Shown here: positions 8,227 through 15,932 of the stretch, one piece after another
Layout of the letters: every line of letters starts with the position of its first letter
Numbering within the stretch: position 1 is the stretch's first letter
NCBI RefSeq assembly: GCF_035920365.1
Contig: NZ_CP109150.1
Span: 5,022,001 to 5,086,000 of the forward strand
Direction: 5' to 3'
Source of the DNA: Micromonospora sp. NBC_01740
GTDB taxonomy: Bacteria; Actinomycetota; Actinomycetes; Mycobacteriales; Micromonosporaceae
DNA: 64,000 nucleotides
The notes under the pieces: generated by a model
Databases searched by the model: none
What the model saw: the letters and a program-made list of their open reading frames with translations, nothing else
Told to the model about the DNA's origin: nothing
Translations under genes and position numbers: made by a program

Positions 8227-10263
8227 ATGTGGGGTGACGGTGCGGGGCTGCGCTACGGCGGCGACTACAACCCCGAACAGTGGCCGGCCGAGGTGTGGCG
8301 CGAGGACGTCGCCCTCATGCGCCGCGCCCGGGTCAACCTGGTCACCGTCGGCGTGTTCGCCTGGTCGCGACTCGAACCGGAGCCCGGCCGGTACACCTTC
8401 GACTGGCTGGACCAGGTGCTGGACCTGCTGCACGACAACGGCATCTCCGTCGCCCTCGCCACCCCGACCGCGTCGCCCCCGCCCTGGTTCTCGCTGGCCC
8501 ATCCCGACGCCCTGCCGGTGACCGCCGACGGCGTACGCCTGCACCACGGCAGCCGGGACACCTACTGCGCCGCCGCGCCCGCCTACCGGGCCGCCGCCCG
8601 GCGCATCGCCGCCGCCCTCGCCGACCGCTACGCCCACCACCCGGCCCTCGCGCTGTGGCACGTGCACAACGAGTACGGCACCACCTGCCACTGCCCGCAC
8701 ACCGCCCGGGAGTTCCGGCGCTGGCTGGCCGACCGGCACGGCGACCTGGTCGCGCTCAACGCCGCCTGGGCCACCAGCTTCTGGAGCCAGCACTACACCG
8801 ACTGGGCGCAGGTCGACACGCCCCGCGCCACGCAGTACCTGGCCAACCCGGGGCACCTGCTGGACTTCCGCCGCTTCTGGTCGGACACCCTGCTCGCCGC
8901 GTACGCCGAGCAGCGCGACCTGCTGCGGGCGGCCAAGCCGGCGATCCCAATCACCACCAACCACGTCCTCGGCGACTGGGTGCCGGTCGACCACGCCCGC
9001 TGGGCCGCCGAGGTGGACCTGGTGGCGATCGACCATTACCCGGACGCCACCGACGGCGGCGCGGAGGAGCAGACCGCCCTCGCCGCCGACCTGGCCCGGG
9101 GCTGGGCGCGGCACGGCGCCGGCGACGTCGGCCACCCGGCGCGGTGGCTGCTGATGGAGAGCGCCCCCAACCAGATCCACAGCGGCGGCCGGATGCACAC
9201 CAAGGAGCCCGGCCGAATGGCCCGGCACAGCCTCTCCCACGTCGCGCGCGGCTCACGGGGGGCGATGTTCTTCCAGTGGCGGGCCCCGGCCGGCGGGGCG
9301 GAACGTTTCCACTCCGCGCTGGTGCCGCACGCCGGCCCCGATACCCGCGTGTTCCGGGAGGCCGTCGACCTCGGCGCGACGCTGGAGCGGATCTCGGAGG
9401 TCGACGGCACGGTCGACGCCGCCGTCGCGATCGCCTGGGACGCCGCGAGCGGCTGGGCCCTGGGCCACCCGGGGATGCCGTCGCCGCGACTCGACCACCG
9501 CGACGAGGTGTCGGCGGCGCACCGGGCGCTGTGGCGTGCCGGATTCGGCACCGACATCGTGCTGCCCGGCGACCGGCTCGACGGGTACCGCCTGCTGGTG
9601 CTGCCAGCCCTCTACCTGGCCTCCGACGCCACCGCCGACTGGGTGCGCGCGTACGTCGACGGCGGCGGTCACCTGCTGGTGACGTGGCTCAGCGGGGTCG
9701 CCGACGAGCACGCCCGCGTCCGGCTCGGCGGTCACCCCGGGGCGTTCCGTGAGGTGCTGGGCGTACGGGTCGAGGAGTTCCACCCCCTCGCCGACGGCGA
9801 GACGGTGCCGCTGTCCGACGCCGGGACCGGTCGCCTCTGGGCCGAGACGGTACGCCTCGCCGGCGCGGAGCCGGTGGCCTCGTACGCGGGTGGCCCGCTC
9901 GCGGGGCTGCCGGCGGTCACCCGCCACCGCAGCGGCGCCGGCACGGCCTGGTACCTGTCCACCCGACCCGACGACGCCACCTACCGTCGACTGGTGACGC
10001 GGGCGGCGCGAGCGGCCGGCGCGACACCCGTCTGCCCGGCGGCCCCGGCCGGGGTCGAGGCGGTCCGCCGCCGCGCCGTCGGGGCGAGCTGGCTGTTCCT
10101 GCTCAACCACACCGACCGGCCGCAGCGGGTCCCGGCGGCCGGGGTCGACCTGCTCACCGGCGCGACGGCCGACACGGAGGTGCACCTGCCCGCCGGGGGC
10201 GCGGCTGTGCTCCGGGAGACCGGCGCCGGCCGCCCTGGCGACCCGGGTCGCCAGGGCGGCTGA
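8227..10263 (+). CDS. GH42 beta-galactosidase
   Basis: 678 aa, usual for GH42. The opening GGDYNPEQWP and the FAWSRLEPEPG segment are signatures of the family. The acid/base Glu is E149 in HVHNEYG, and the nucleophile is E311 in LLMESAPNQ. Cys residues in CHCPHT may help bind the structural zinc seen in this family. A trimerisation domain and a short beta domain follow. No signal peptide, so it is cytoplasmic. In this locus it would remove galactose from galactosylated xyloglucan oligosaccharides before GH31 and GH3 act. The last codons are part of a perfect 32-bp palindrome that probably terminates transcription. Confidence 0.93.
   Translation: MWGDGAGLRYGGDYNPEQWPAEVWREDVALMRRARVNLVTVGVFAWSRLEPEPGRYTFDWLDQVLDLLHDNGISVALATPTASPPPWFSLAHPDALPVTADGVRLHHGSRDTYCAAAPAYRAAARRIAAALADRYAHHPALALWHVHNEYGTTCHCPHTAREFRRWLADRHGDLVALNAAWATSFWSQHYTDWAQVDTPRATQYLANPGHLLDFRRFWSDTLLAAYAEQRDLLRAAKPAIPITTNHVLGDWVPVDHARWAAEVDLVAIDHYPDATDGGAEEQTALAADLARGWARHGAGDVGHPARWLLMESAPNQIHSGGRMHTKEPGRMARHSLSHVARGSRGAMFFQWRAPAGGAERFHSALVPHAGPDTRVFREAVDLGATLERISEVDGTVDAAVAIAWDAASGWALGHPGMPSPRLDHRDEVSAAHRALWRAGFGTDIVLPGDRLDGYRLLVLPALYLASDATADWVRAYVDGGGHLLVTWLSGVADEHARVRLGGHPGAFREVLGVRVEEFHPLADGETVPLSDAGTGRLWAETVRLAGAEPVASYAGGPLAGLPAVTRHRSGAGTAWYLSTRPDDATYRRLVTRAARAAGATPVCPAAPAGVEAVRRRAVGASWLFLLNHTDRPQRVPAAGVDLLTGATADTEVHLPAGGAAVLRETGAGRPGDPGRQGG
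10229..10260. terminator. Terminator palindrome embedded in the GH42 3' coding end
   Basis: A perfect 32-bp palindrome (arm GCCGCCCTGGCGACCC) covers the last ten sense codons of the GH42 gene and ends right before the stop. It lies ahead of a convergent gene, so it can stop transcripts from both sides. The stem therefore fixes the C-terminal Gly/Arg/Pro residues of the enzyme. Confidence 0.75.
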
Positions 10264-10339
10264 CCCGTCCTCGCGAACCTCCCGTCGCCGCCCGCCGCGC
10301 TGTCGGGGCGGGCCCGCTGGTCAGGGGTAGGGCTGGCGG

Positions 10340-10990
10340 TCAGGGCATGGCGACGGCGGCGCGGGAACGGTCGGCGGCGATCCGCACCGCCAGCCCCGCC
10401 AGCACCGTGCCCATCACGAGTCGCTGCACCCGCAGCCACAGCGGCCGGCGGGCGAAGAACCCGGCGAGCGCGCCGGCGCTGAGCACGATCAGCGCGTTCA
10501 CCGTCAGCGCCACCGCGATCTGGGTCAGCCCCAGCAGCAGGCTCTGCGCCGCCACGTGGCCACGGGCCGGGTCGATGAACTGCGGCAGCAGCGACACGTA
10601 GAGAATCGCGATCTTGGGGTTCAGCAGGTTGGTGACCAGGCCCATGGTGAACAGCCGCCGGGCCGGGTCCGGCGGCAGCGGCGCCGGGGCGAACGGTGAC
10701 TGCCCGCCCGGTCGCAGCGCCTGCCAGGCCAGCCACAGCAGGTACGCCGCGCCGGCCAGCTTGACCGCCGTGTAGAGGGCCGGGACCAGCACGAACACCG
10801 TGGCGATGCCGGCGACCGCAGCGGCCAGGTAGATGCCGAACCCGGCGGCGACGCCCAGCAGCGACACCAGCCCCGCCCGCCGGCCCTGCGTCACCGACCG
10901 GGACACCAGGTAGACCATGTTCGGCCCGGGGGTCAACACCATCCCCAGCGCCACCAGCGCGATGCCCACCAGTGCACCCGTACCGACCAT
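10340..10990 (-). CDS. LysE/RhtB family amino-acid exporter
   Basis: 216 aa from the ATG at 10990, which has a G-rich ribosome site (GGGGGGAACC) before it; longer readings run into the divergent neighbour. The family signature LTPGPNMVYLVSRSVTQGRRAG is present near the N-terminus, and NLLNPKIAILYVSLLPQF in the middle. Six membrane helices fit the family topology. Proteins of this kind export amino acids or homoserine-lactone-like small molecules; the substrate cannot be assigned. It is divergent from a GNAT gene with a 117-bp gap. Confidence 0.9.
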   Translation of the reverse strand: MVGTGALVGIALVALGMVLTPGPNMVYLVSRSVTQGRRAGLVSLLGVAAGFGIYLAAAVAGIATVFVLVPALYTAVKLAGAAYLLWLAWQALRPGGQSPFAPAPLPPDPARRLFTMGLVTNLLNPKIAILYVSLLPQFIDPARGHVAAQSLLLGLTQIAVALTVNALIVLSAGALAGFFARRPLWLRVQRLVMGTVLAGLAVRIAADRSRAAVAMP

Positions 10991-11107
10991 GGTTCCCCCC
11001 GTTGCCGATGCTCGCGCCGACCCTACGCCGTACGCCGCCGCGCCGCCGACCCGTGCCGGCGTGCCGCGCGCCCCCACGGTCGACACGACGTTGGGCACAC
11101 TGGGCCG

Positions 11108-11674
11108 ATGCTGCACGCCCCCGCCACTGCGACCCTGCCGGAGCTCCTGCTGCGTCCCTGGCGCGACGCCGACGCCGACGCCCTGATCGCCGCGTACCGC
11201 GACCCGGTGCTGCTGCGCTGGACCCGGGCGCCGGTGACCACGACCGCCGAGGCGCGCCGGTTCCTGGCCGCGGCACACCGGGACTGGGACGACGGCCACC
11301 GGTTCTGCTTCGCCGTGCTGGAGCAGCACCCGGTCGGCGAGACCCTGGTGGCGCAGGTGGTCCTCAAGAACGTCACCGAAGGCGGCGGGGACGCCGAGGT
11401 CGGCTACTGGACCGCCGCGCCCGCGCGGGGCAGGGGCGTCGCCCCGCACGCCCTGAGCGCGGTCACCGACTGGGCGTTCGCCCGGTTCGCCGGCCTGCGG
11501 CGGTTGGACCTGCTGCACCAGATCGACAACCCCGCGTCCTGCCGCGTCGCGGAGAAGGCCGGCTACGTCTTCCAGGAGGTGCTGCCGGCCCGCCCGCCGT
11601 TCCCCCGCGACGGTCACCGGCACGCCCACTGGGCCCGGTCAGACCGGGAATGCCCGGCCGGGTCGGGGCGCTGA
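11108..11674 (+). CDS. GNAT N-acetyltransferase (RimJ/RimL-like)
   Basis: 188 aa. The fold is clear: LLLRPWRDADADALIAAY at the start, VGYWTAAPARGRGVAPHA as the acetyl-CoA pyrophosphate-binding motif (Q/RxxGxG/A type) near residue 100, and NPASCRVAEKAGYVFQE near residue 140. Such enzymes acetylate ribosomal protein N-termini or small molecules; the acceptor is unknown. The last 20 residues are polar and may be dispensable. Confidence 0.85.
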   Translation: MLHAPATATLPELLLRPWRDADADALIAAYRDPVLLRWTRAPVTTTAEARRFLAAAHRDWDDGHRFCFAVLEQHPVGETLVAQVVLKNVTEGGGDAEVGYWTAAPARGRGVAPHALSAVTDWAFARFAGLRRLDLLHQIDNPASCRVAEKAGYVFQEVLPARPPFPRDGHRHAHWARSDRECPAGSGR

Positions 11675-11737
11675 CGTCTTCCGTCGGCCCCGACGCGGTG
11701 GCCGCGTTACCGTGGGGTCCGGGGGAGGTGTCGGCAG

Positions 11738-12208
11738 GTGGACAGCTGGGAAGCGACGGTCGAGGCGCGCATCCGCGCGGCGCAGGAGCAGGGGGAGTTC
11801 GACGACCTGCCGGGCATGGGCAAGCCGATCCCCGGTCGCGGCCAGCCGTACGACGAGTCGTGGTGGATCAAGAGCTTCCTGGAGCGGGAGAAGCTCCCCA
11901 CCGACCTGCTGCTGCCGACGCCGCTGCAACTGCGCCGCCGCATCGAACAGGTGCCCGACGAGGTGCGGGACCTGCCGACCGAGGAGTCCGTGCGCGCGTT
12001 CGTCGCCGACCTCAACGCCCAGATCCTCTCGTGGCTGCGTACGCCCACCGGGCCCCGGGTCGCGGTGCGCCCGGTCAACGCCGACGAGGTGGTCCGCCGC
12101 TGGCGGGACGAGCGGCAGACCACCGCCGCCGCGATCCCGGTCCCGGCCCCGGCGGCTGCGCCGCGCCGGCGGGGCTGGCGACCGCCCTGGCGCCGCCGGG
12201 TGGCGTAG
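11738..12208 (+). CDS. DUF1992 (DnaJ homologue C28-like) protein
   Basis: 156 aa from a GTG start. The conserved DUF1992 core is at residues 1-75: IRAAQEQGEFDDLPGMGKPI, then a W-W-I segment and LPTDLLLPTPLQLRRRIE. Members are small soluble proteins of unknown role, related to a domain in DNAJC28. The C-terminal 40 residues are Ala/Pro/Arg-rich and variable. It ends 7 bp from a convergent gene. Confidence 0.85.
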   Translation: MDSWEATVEARIRAAQEQGEFDDLPGMGKPIPGRGQPYDESWWIKSFLEREKLPTDLLLPTPLQLRRRIEQVPDEVRDLPTEESVRAFVADLNAQILSWLRTPTGPRVAVRPVNADEVVRRWRDERQTTAAAIPVPAPAAAPRRRGWRPPWRRRVA

Positions 12209-12215
12209 CCCTCGG

Positions 12216-12893
12216 TCAGTCCACCGCCGCCCGCCACGACCAGGACGTGCGCCGGGGGCGGCCGGGCAGTTCACCACGGCCGGTCAGCCACCGCAGCACC
12301 TGCGGCGCGGGCCCGGCGGGCGCGTCCGGAAAGAGGCGCCGCACCACGGCGGCGCTCAGTGGCTGCGGCGGCTGCCAGGACACCCCGAGGCCGCGGGCGA
12401 TGTCGTCGGTGTGCAGCAGCGTCTCCGCCACCCCCATCGCCGCGAAGCCCGCCGGGTCGCAGGGCCCGTAGTGCCAGGCCCGCGTCTCCGGCGGGGCAGC
12501 GTCGACGGCCGCCCGCAGCAGGCCGCCGCAGGCGACGACGACCCGTAGCACCTCGGCCGGGCCGGCGGCGGGGGAGACGGCCAGGTCGAACGGCAGGTAG
12601 CCGTCGTCGGGTCGCCCGCTCACCTGGCCGGCGTACGCCAGCAGGTCGTGCGCGACGTGCGCGGCGGTGGTCCAGCAGCTCCAGTCCAGCCCGCCCGCCG
12701 GCACGCCCCAGTCCCGCCCGGTGTGCGGGCCGAGGACGGCCGTCATCTCGGTCACGGCGCGGTCCACGTCGACGCCGGTCAGCTCGGGCATCTCCCGACC
12801 GTGCCACCGCGCCACCGCTGCCGCAACCAGATGACGCTTGCCAGCCGTCGTCACCCGCACTACGGTCGGATCCGTGACTGCCGGGTCGGCCAT
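12216..12893 (-). CDS. Mycothiol maleylpyruvate isomerase N-terminal (DinB-fold) family protein
   Basis: 225 aa from the ATG at 12893. DWSCWTTAAHVAHDLLAYAGQ is the typical first helix pair of the MDMPI_N/DinB four-helix bundle, with His residues placed to bind metal. MGVAETLLHTDDIARGLG near residue 160 gives the second conserved His pair. Actinobacteria carry many paralogues, some mycothiol-dependent isomerases or transferases, most uncharacterised. It is convergent with the DUF1992 gene and divergent from the Ddn-hemerythrin gene. Confidence 0.8.
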   Translation of the reverse strand: MADPAVTDPTVVRVTTAGKRHLVAAAVARWHGREMPELTGVDVDRAVTEMTAVLGPHTGRDWGVPAGGLDWSCWTTAAHVAHDLLAYAGQVSGRPDDGYLPFDLAVSPAAGPAEVLRVVVACGGLLRAAVDAAPPETRAWHYGPCDPAGFAAMGVAETLLHTDDIARGLGVSWQPPQPLSAAVVRRLFPDAPAGPAPQVLRWLTGRGELPGRPRRTSWSWRAAVD

Positions 12894-13110
12894 GGGCCAC
12901 GAGCGGACAGGGCACCCGGCCGTCAGGTGAGCCGGGGGCGGGCCCGTGGCCCGCCGTTCCCGCGATTGCCGGTGTCGACGCCACGTCCACCGCAGCGCGC
13001 TTCCACCGTCCACGCCGGTCGTCCGGCGTATCCGCATCCTCGCCGCCACCGGTCGCCGGGCGGGCGATCCATCGTGGCCGCACATCCCTGCCCGAGCAGA
13101 GAGCAGAGCA

Positions 13111-13941
13111 TTGCCCAACGACTTCAACCAGCAGATCATCGCCGAGTTCCGCGCCAACCACGGCCGGGTCGGGGGTCCCTTCGAGGGGGGCCGGCTGATC
13201 CTGCTCACCACCACCGGGGCCCGTTCCGGCACCCCGCACACCACCCCGGTCGGCTACCTGCCCGACGGCGAACGCATCCTCGTCATCGCCTCGGCCGGGG
13301 GCGGCCCGAGACACCCGGACTGGTACCACAACCTCCTCGCCGACCCGCTCGCCACCGTCGAGGACGGGGTCTTCACCTACCAGGCCCACGCGGTCGTGCT
13401 GGCCGGCGCCGAACGCGACGAGATCTTCGCCCGGGCCGTGGAGGCCGACCCCGGTTGGGCCGCGTACCAGGCGAAGACCGCGCGGATCATTCCCGTGGTG
13501 GCGTTGCACCAGGTGGCGGGCGGGCCGCCGGAGGCGGCGTCCTGGGGTGCGGCGCTCAAACTCGTCCACGACGCGTTCCGCCGGGAGCTGGCGCTGATCC
13601 GCGACGAGGTCGCCCGCTCGGGCCCGGGCCTGGGCGCGCAGCTGCGGGTGAACTGCCTGACCTTCTGCCACGGCCTGCACCACCACCACCGCAACGAGGA
13701 CGACGGCATGTTCGCCGGCCTGGAGGGGCAACGGCCGGACCTCGCCCCGGCGCTGGCCCGGCTACGCGAGGAGCACCAGCGCATCGCGGCCCTCGTCGAA
13801 CGCCTCCAGCAGGTGGTCGGCGACCCCGACGCCGACCCCGACGAGGCCCGCCGGGAGGTCGAGCGTCTCAGCACCGAGCTGGAGGCCCATCTGACGTACG
13901 AGGAGGAGCAGCTCATTCCCGTCCTCGACGGCATCGGCTGA
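13111..13941 (+). CDS. Ddn-type F420-dependent reductase fused to a hemerythrin-like domain
   Basis: 276 aa from a TTG start that matches the usual PNDFNQQ beginning of the family; a longer in-frame GTG at 12946 would add a poorly conserved stretch. Residues 1-135 are the split-barrel Ddn/nitroreductase-quinone reductase domain (LILLTTTGARSGTPHTTPVGYL, then HPDWYHNLLADP). Residues 150-276 form a hemerythrin HHE bundle: FCHGLHHHHRNEDDGMF, EEHQRI and EAHLTYEEEQLIP supply the di-iron His/Glu ligands. The pairing suggests flavin/F420 redox chemistry linked to O2 or NO sensing or binding. A strong hairpin follows the stop. Confidence 0.88.
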   Translation: MPNDFNQQIIAEFRANHGRVGGPFEGGRLILLTTTGARSGTPHTTPVGYLPDGERILVIASAGGGPRHPDWYHNLLADPLATVEDGVFTYQAHAVVLAGAERDEIFARAVEADPGWAAYQAKTARIIPVVALHQVAGGPPEAASWGAALKLVHDAFRRELALIRDEVARSGPGLGAQLRVNCLTFCHGLHHHHRNEDDGMFAGLEGQRPDLAPALARLREEHQRIAALVERLQQVVGDPDADPDEARREVERLSTELEAHLTYEEEQLIPVLDGIG

Positions 13942-13949
13942 CGGCAGGC

Positions 13950-13989
13950 GACTCCGTCCCGCGACCGGTCCGGGTCGCGGGACGGAGTC
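13950..13989. terminator. Intrinsic terminator after the Ddn-hemerythrin gene
   Basis: A perfect 17-bp stem (arm GACTCCGTCCCGCGACC) with a 6-nt loop begins 8 bp after the stop codon. No T tract follows. Confidence 0.85.
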
Positions 13990-14078
13990 CGCTCCGATCG
14001 TCGTGGGTTGCCGTGCGCGACCCGGTTGTGCCCGGATTTGAGGGTTCGCCGCCTACTGGCGGCCGAAAACCGGCGTAA

Positions 14079-14112
14079 GCCTCAATAAGCATTTCAATGA
14101 AAAACTTGAGGC
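14079..14112 (+). promoter_or_regulatory. Inverted repeat abutting the DUF6194 start codon
   Basis: GCCTCAA and TTGAGGC are inverted across a 20-nt AT-rich loop; the right arm ends at the base before the ATG and contains the only GAGG. The GAGG-to-ATG spacing of one base is too short for normal use, so the element is either an operator over a near-leaderless promoter or an RNA fold that controls initiation. Confidence 0.5.
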
Positions 14113-14553
14113 ATGGACGTTGGGGACATGAAGCGGTACATCTGCGAGACCTTCGACGGGGTGAACGCCCTGGAGGCGAACGGGGACACCTTCTACATCT
14201 ACGACCCCGGGCGGGACCTGCCCGCCGAGCGACAGATGCCGTTCGCGACGATCGTGACCGGTGACCACTACGACGACGCCTCCGACCTGGGCCGACCGGG
14301 TGCGTGGCGGCTCAACGTCGGGCTGACCCGCTCGGCGTACGGGGCGCTGTTTCCGCAGGGGCACGGGCCGGACGTCGACCACTCGGTGCCGGACACCGTG
14401 CTGCCGCATCCGGTCTACGCCCCGCAGCACTGGGTGTGTGTCGTGAACCCCGGCGAGGCGAGCGTGGACACGGTGCGGCAACTGCTGGCCGAGGCGTACG
14501 ACTTCGCGGCCCGCAAGCACGCCAACCACCGGTCCCGGCGGGGCTCGTCCTGA
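14113..14553 (+). CDS. DUF6194 family protein
   Basis: 146 aa. It matches the actinobacterial DUF6194 pattern: YICETFDGVNALEANGDTFY at the start, a YDPGRDLP turn, FATIVTGDHYDDASDLGRPG, WRLNVGLTR and PHPVYAPQHWVCVVNP near residue 105. Function is unknown; it looks like a small soluble single-domain protein. An in-frame ATG at codon 6 is an alternative start. The promoter region is markedly AT-richer than the surroundings, and an inverted repeat abuts the start codon. Confidence 0.75.
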   Translation: MDVGDMKRYICETFDGVNALEANGDTFYIYDPGRDLPAERQMPFATIVTGDHYDDASDLGRPGAWRLNVGLTRSAYGALFPQGHGPDVDHSVPDTVLPHPVYAPQHWVCVVNPGEASVDTVRQLLAEAYDFAARKHANHRSRRGSS

Positions 14554-14659
14554 GTTTCGTGGCGGCCGGCGCGTCCCACGCACCGGCCACCACACCCCGG
14601 GGTTAGTTTCGGCAGGTCTGTCGTCGGGCAGGCTCGCCGAGACGAGGGGACACCGCGCG

Positions 14660-15025
14660 ATGTCGCGTAACACGCAGACCGTCGAGACCTACCTGGACGG
14701 CTTCCGGAAGAACGACCACGCGCTGATCCTGTCCTGCCTCACCGACGACATCGAGTGGACGGTCTACGGCGCCTTCCACCTGAAGGGCAAGGAGGCCTAC
14801 GACGCCGCGATCGAGGGGCCGGGCTTCGTGCCGCCGCCCCGGTTGGAGGTCGTACGCATGGTGGAGCAGGGCGACACCGTGATGGCGGAGCTGGTCGGCT
14901 CGGTGCGGCGCGATACCGGCGAGGAGATGCGCATGTCGATGGCGGAGGTGTTCGTCATGCGCGACGGCAAGATCGCCGAGCGTCGCGCGTGGGTCATCGA
15001 GCTGAAGGAGAACGACCACCGCTGA
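14660..15025 (+). CDS. NTF2/SnoaL-like nuclear transport factor 2 family protein
   Basis: 121 aa, one SnoaL-like cone-shaped alpha+beta domain: an N-terminal helix (VETYLDGFRKNDHALILSCL), the TDDIEWTVYG strand-turn, the GKEAYDAAI helix and a C-terminal sheet (MAEVFVMRDGKIAERRAWVI). Such proteins bind or isomerise small hydrophobic ligands; nothing shows the substrate. The ATG at 14660 is preceded by GAGGGGACACC, a reasonable ribosome site. Confidence 0.82.
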   Translation: MSRNTQTVETYLDGFRKNDHALILSCLTDDIEWTVYGAFHLKGKEAYDAAIEGPGFVPPPRLEVVRMVEQGDTVMAELVGSVRRDTGEEMRMSMAEVFVMRDGKIAERRAWVIELKENDHR

Positions 15026-15036
15026 CGGGCGAGAGG

Positions 15037-15876
15037 TCAGCCGGGCTTGATCTGGCCGAGCTGCACCAGCAGCTGCACCCCCCGGTACACCTCGACCATG
15101 TCCTGCCCGGTGAATGTCACCGTACGCGCGCCGGGAGCGCGGGCGAAACCGGGCACCAGCGTCGCCTGGTCCACGGTCGTCGGGCTGTACAGGTCGACCT
15201 CGACGTCGACGGGCCCGGCGAGGGTCAGCGGCGGCACCTCGGCACGCCGTGCCACCGCCGTGGCGGCTGCCCGCCGAAGGCGCTCCTGGGCCTCACCGGG
15301 GTGCAGCGTCACCGCCGCTGCCTGGCCCAGCGCGCACTTCACCTCGACGGTCACCGCGTCGGGGACCAGGTCGCGCAGCTCGGCGCACGCGACGTCGTCA
15401 CCGCTGAGCAGCACCACGGGCACGCCGAAGTGCCCCGCGACGGCGGTGTTGAGGCCGATCTCGCCCGCCGGCCGCCCGTTGAGGCGTACGTCGAGCACCG
15501 CGTCGCTCATGGTGTGGGCCAGCACCGCCGGTCCCGCACCGGCGCGCGCGTGGTACCCCACGAGCAGCAGCGCGTCGGCGCCCATCTCGAGGCCGGCGAC
15601 CATGCTCAGGGGGCGGGGCCTGCCGCGGACGAGTCGCGCCCGGCGGTCGAGTTCCTCGGGCAGGATGTTGCGGAAGGGCCCGTGCGCGTCCGCCACCAGC
15701 ACGTCGGCGTCAGGCTCCGCGTCGAGCACACCAAGGATGGCCGCGTTCACCTCGGCCGTCATCAGCCTGCGGGCACGCTCGTAGTCGTAGCCACCCGGAT
15801 TCGTCTCGGTCGGGTGGACGATCCCCGAGATTCCCTCCATGTCGGCCGAGATCAGCACCGTGGGTTCCGTCGTCAT
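15037..15876 (-). CDS. M55 family D-aminopeptidase (DppA-like)
   Basis: 279 aa from the ATG at 15876 with GAGG upstream. The metal ligands of the M55 fold are visible: ISADMEGISG (Asp and Glu) at residues 9-18, DAHGPF near residue 62, and GYHARAG near residue 110. DppA self-compartmentalises as a decamer and releases D-amino acids from D-Ala peptides, often in peptidoglycan recycling. It stands alone here, without a dipeptide importer, convergent with the SnoaL-like gene. Confidence 0.9.
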   Translation of the reverse strand: MTTEPTVLISADMEGISGIVHPTETNPGGYDYERARRLMTAEVNAAILGVLDAEPDADVLVADAHGPFRNILPEELDRRARLVRGRPRPLSMVAGLEMGADALLLVGYHARAGAGPAVLAHTMSDAVLDVRLNGRPAGEIGLNTAVAGHFGVPVVLLSGDDVACAELRDLVPDAVTVEVKCALGQAAAVTLHPGEAQERLRRAAATAVARRAEVPPLTLAGPVDVEVDLYSPTTVDQATLVPGFARAPGARTVTFTGQDMVEVYRGVQLLVQLGQIKPG

Positions 15877-15932
15877 CACCTCACCGTACCGACGCCGATC
15901 GGGCCGTAGGGGGCACCGCGAGCGCGCTGCGG

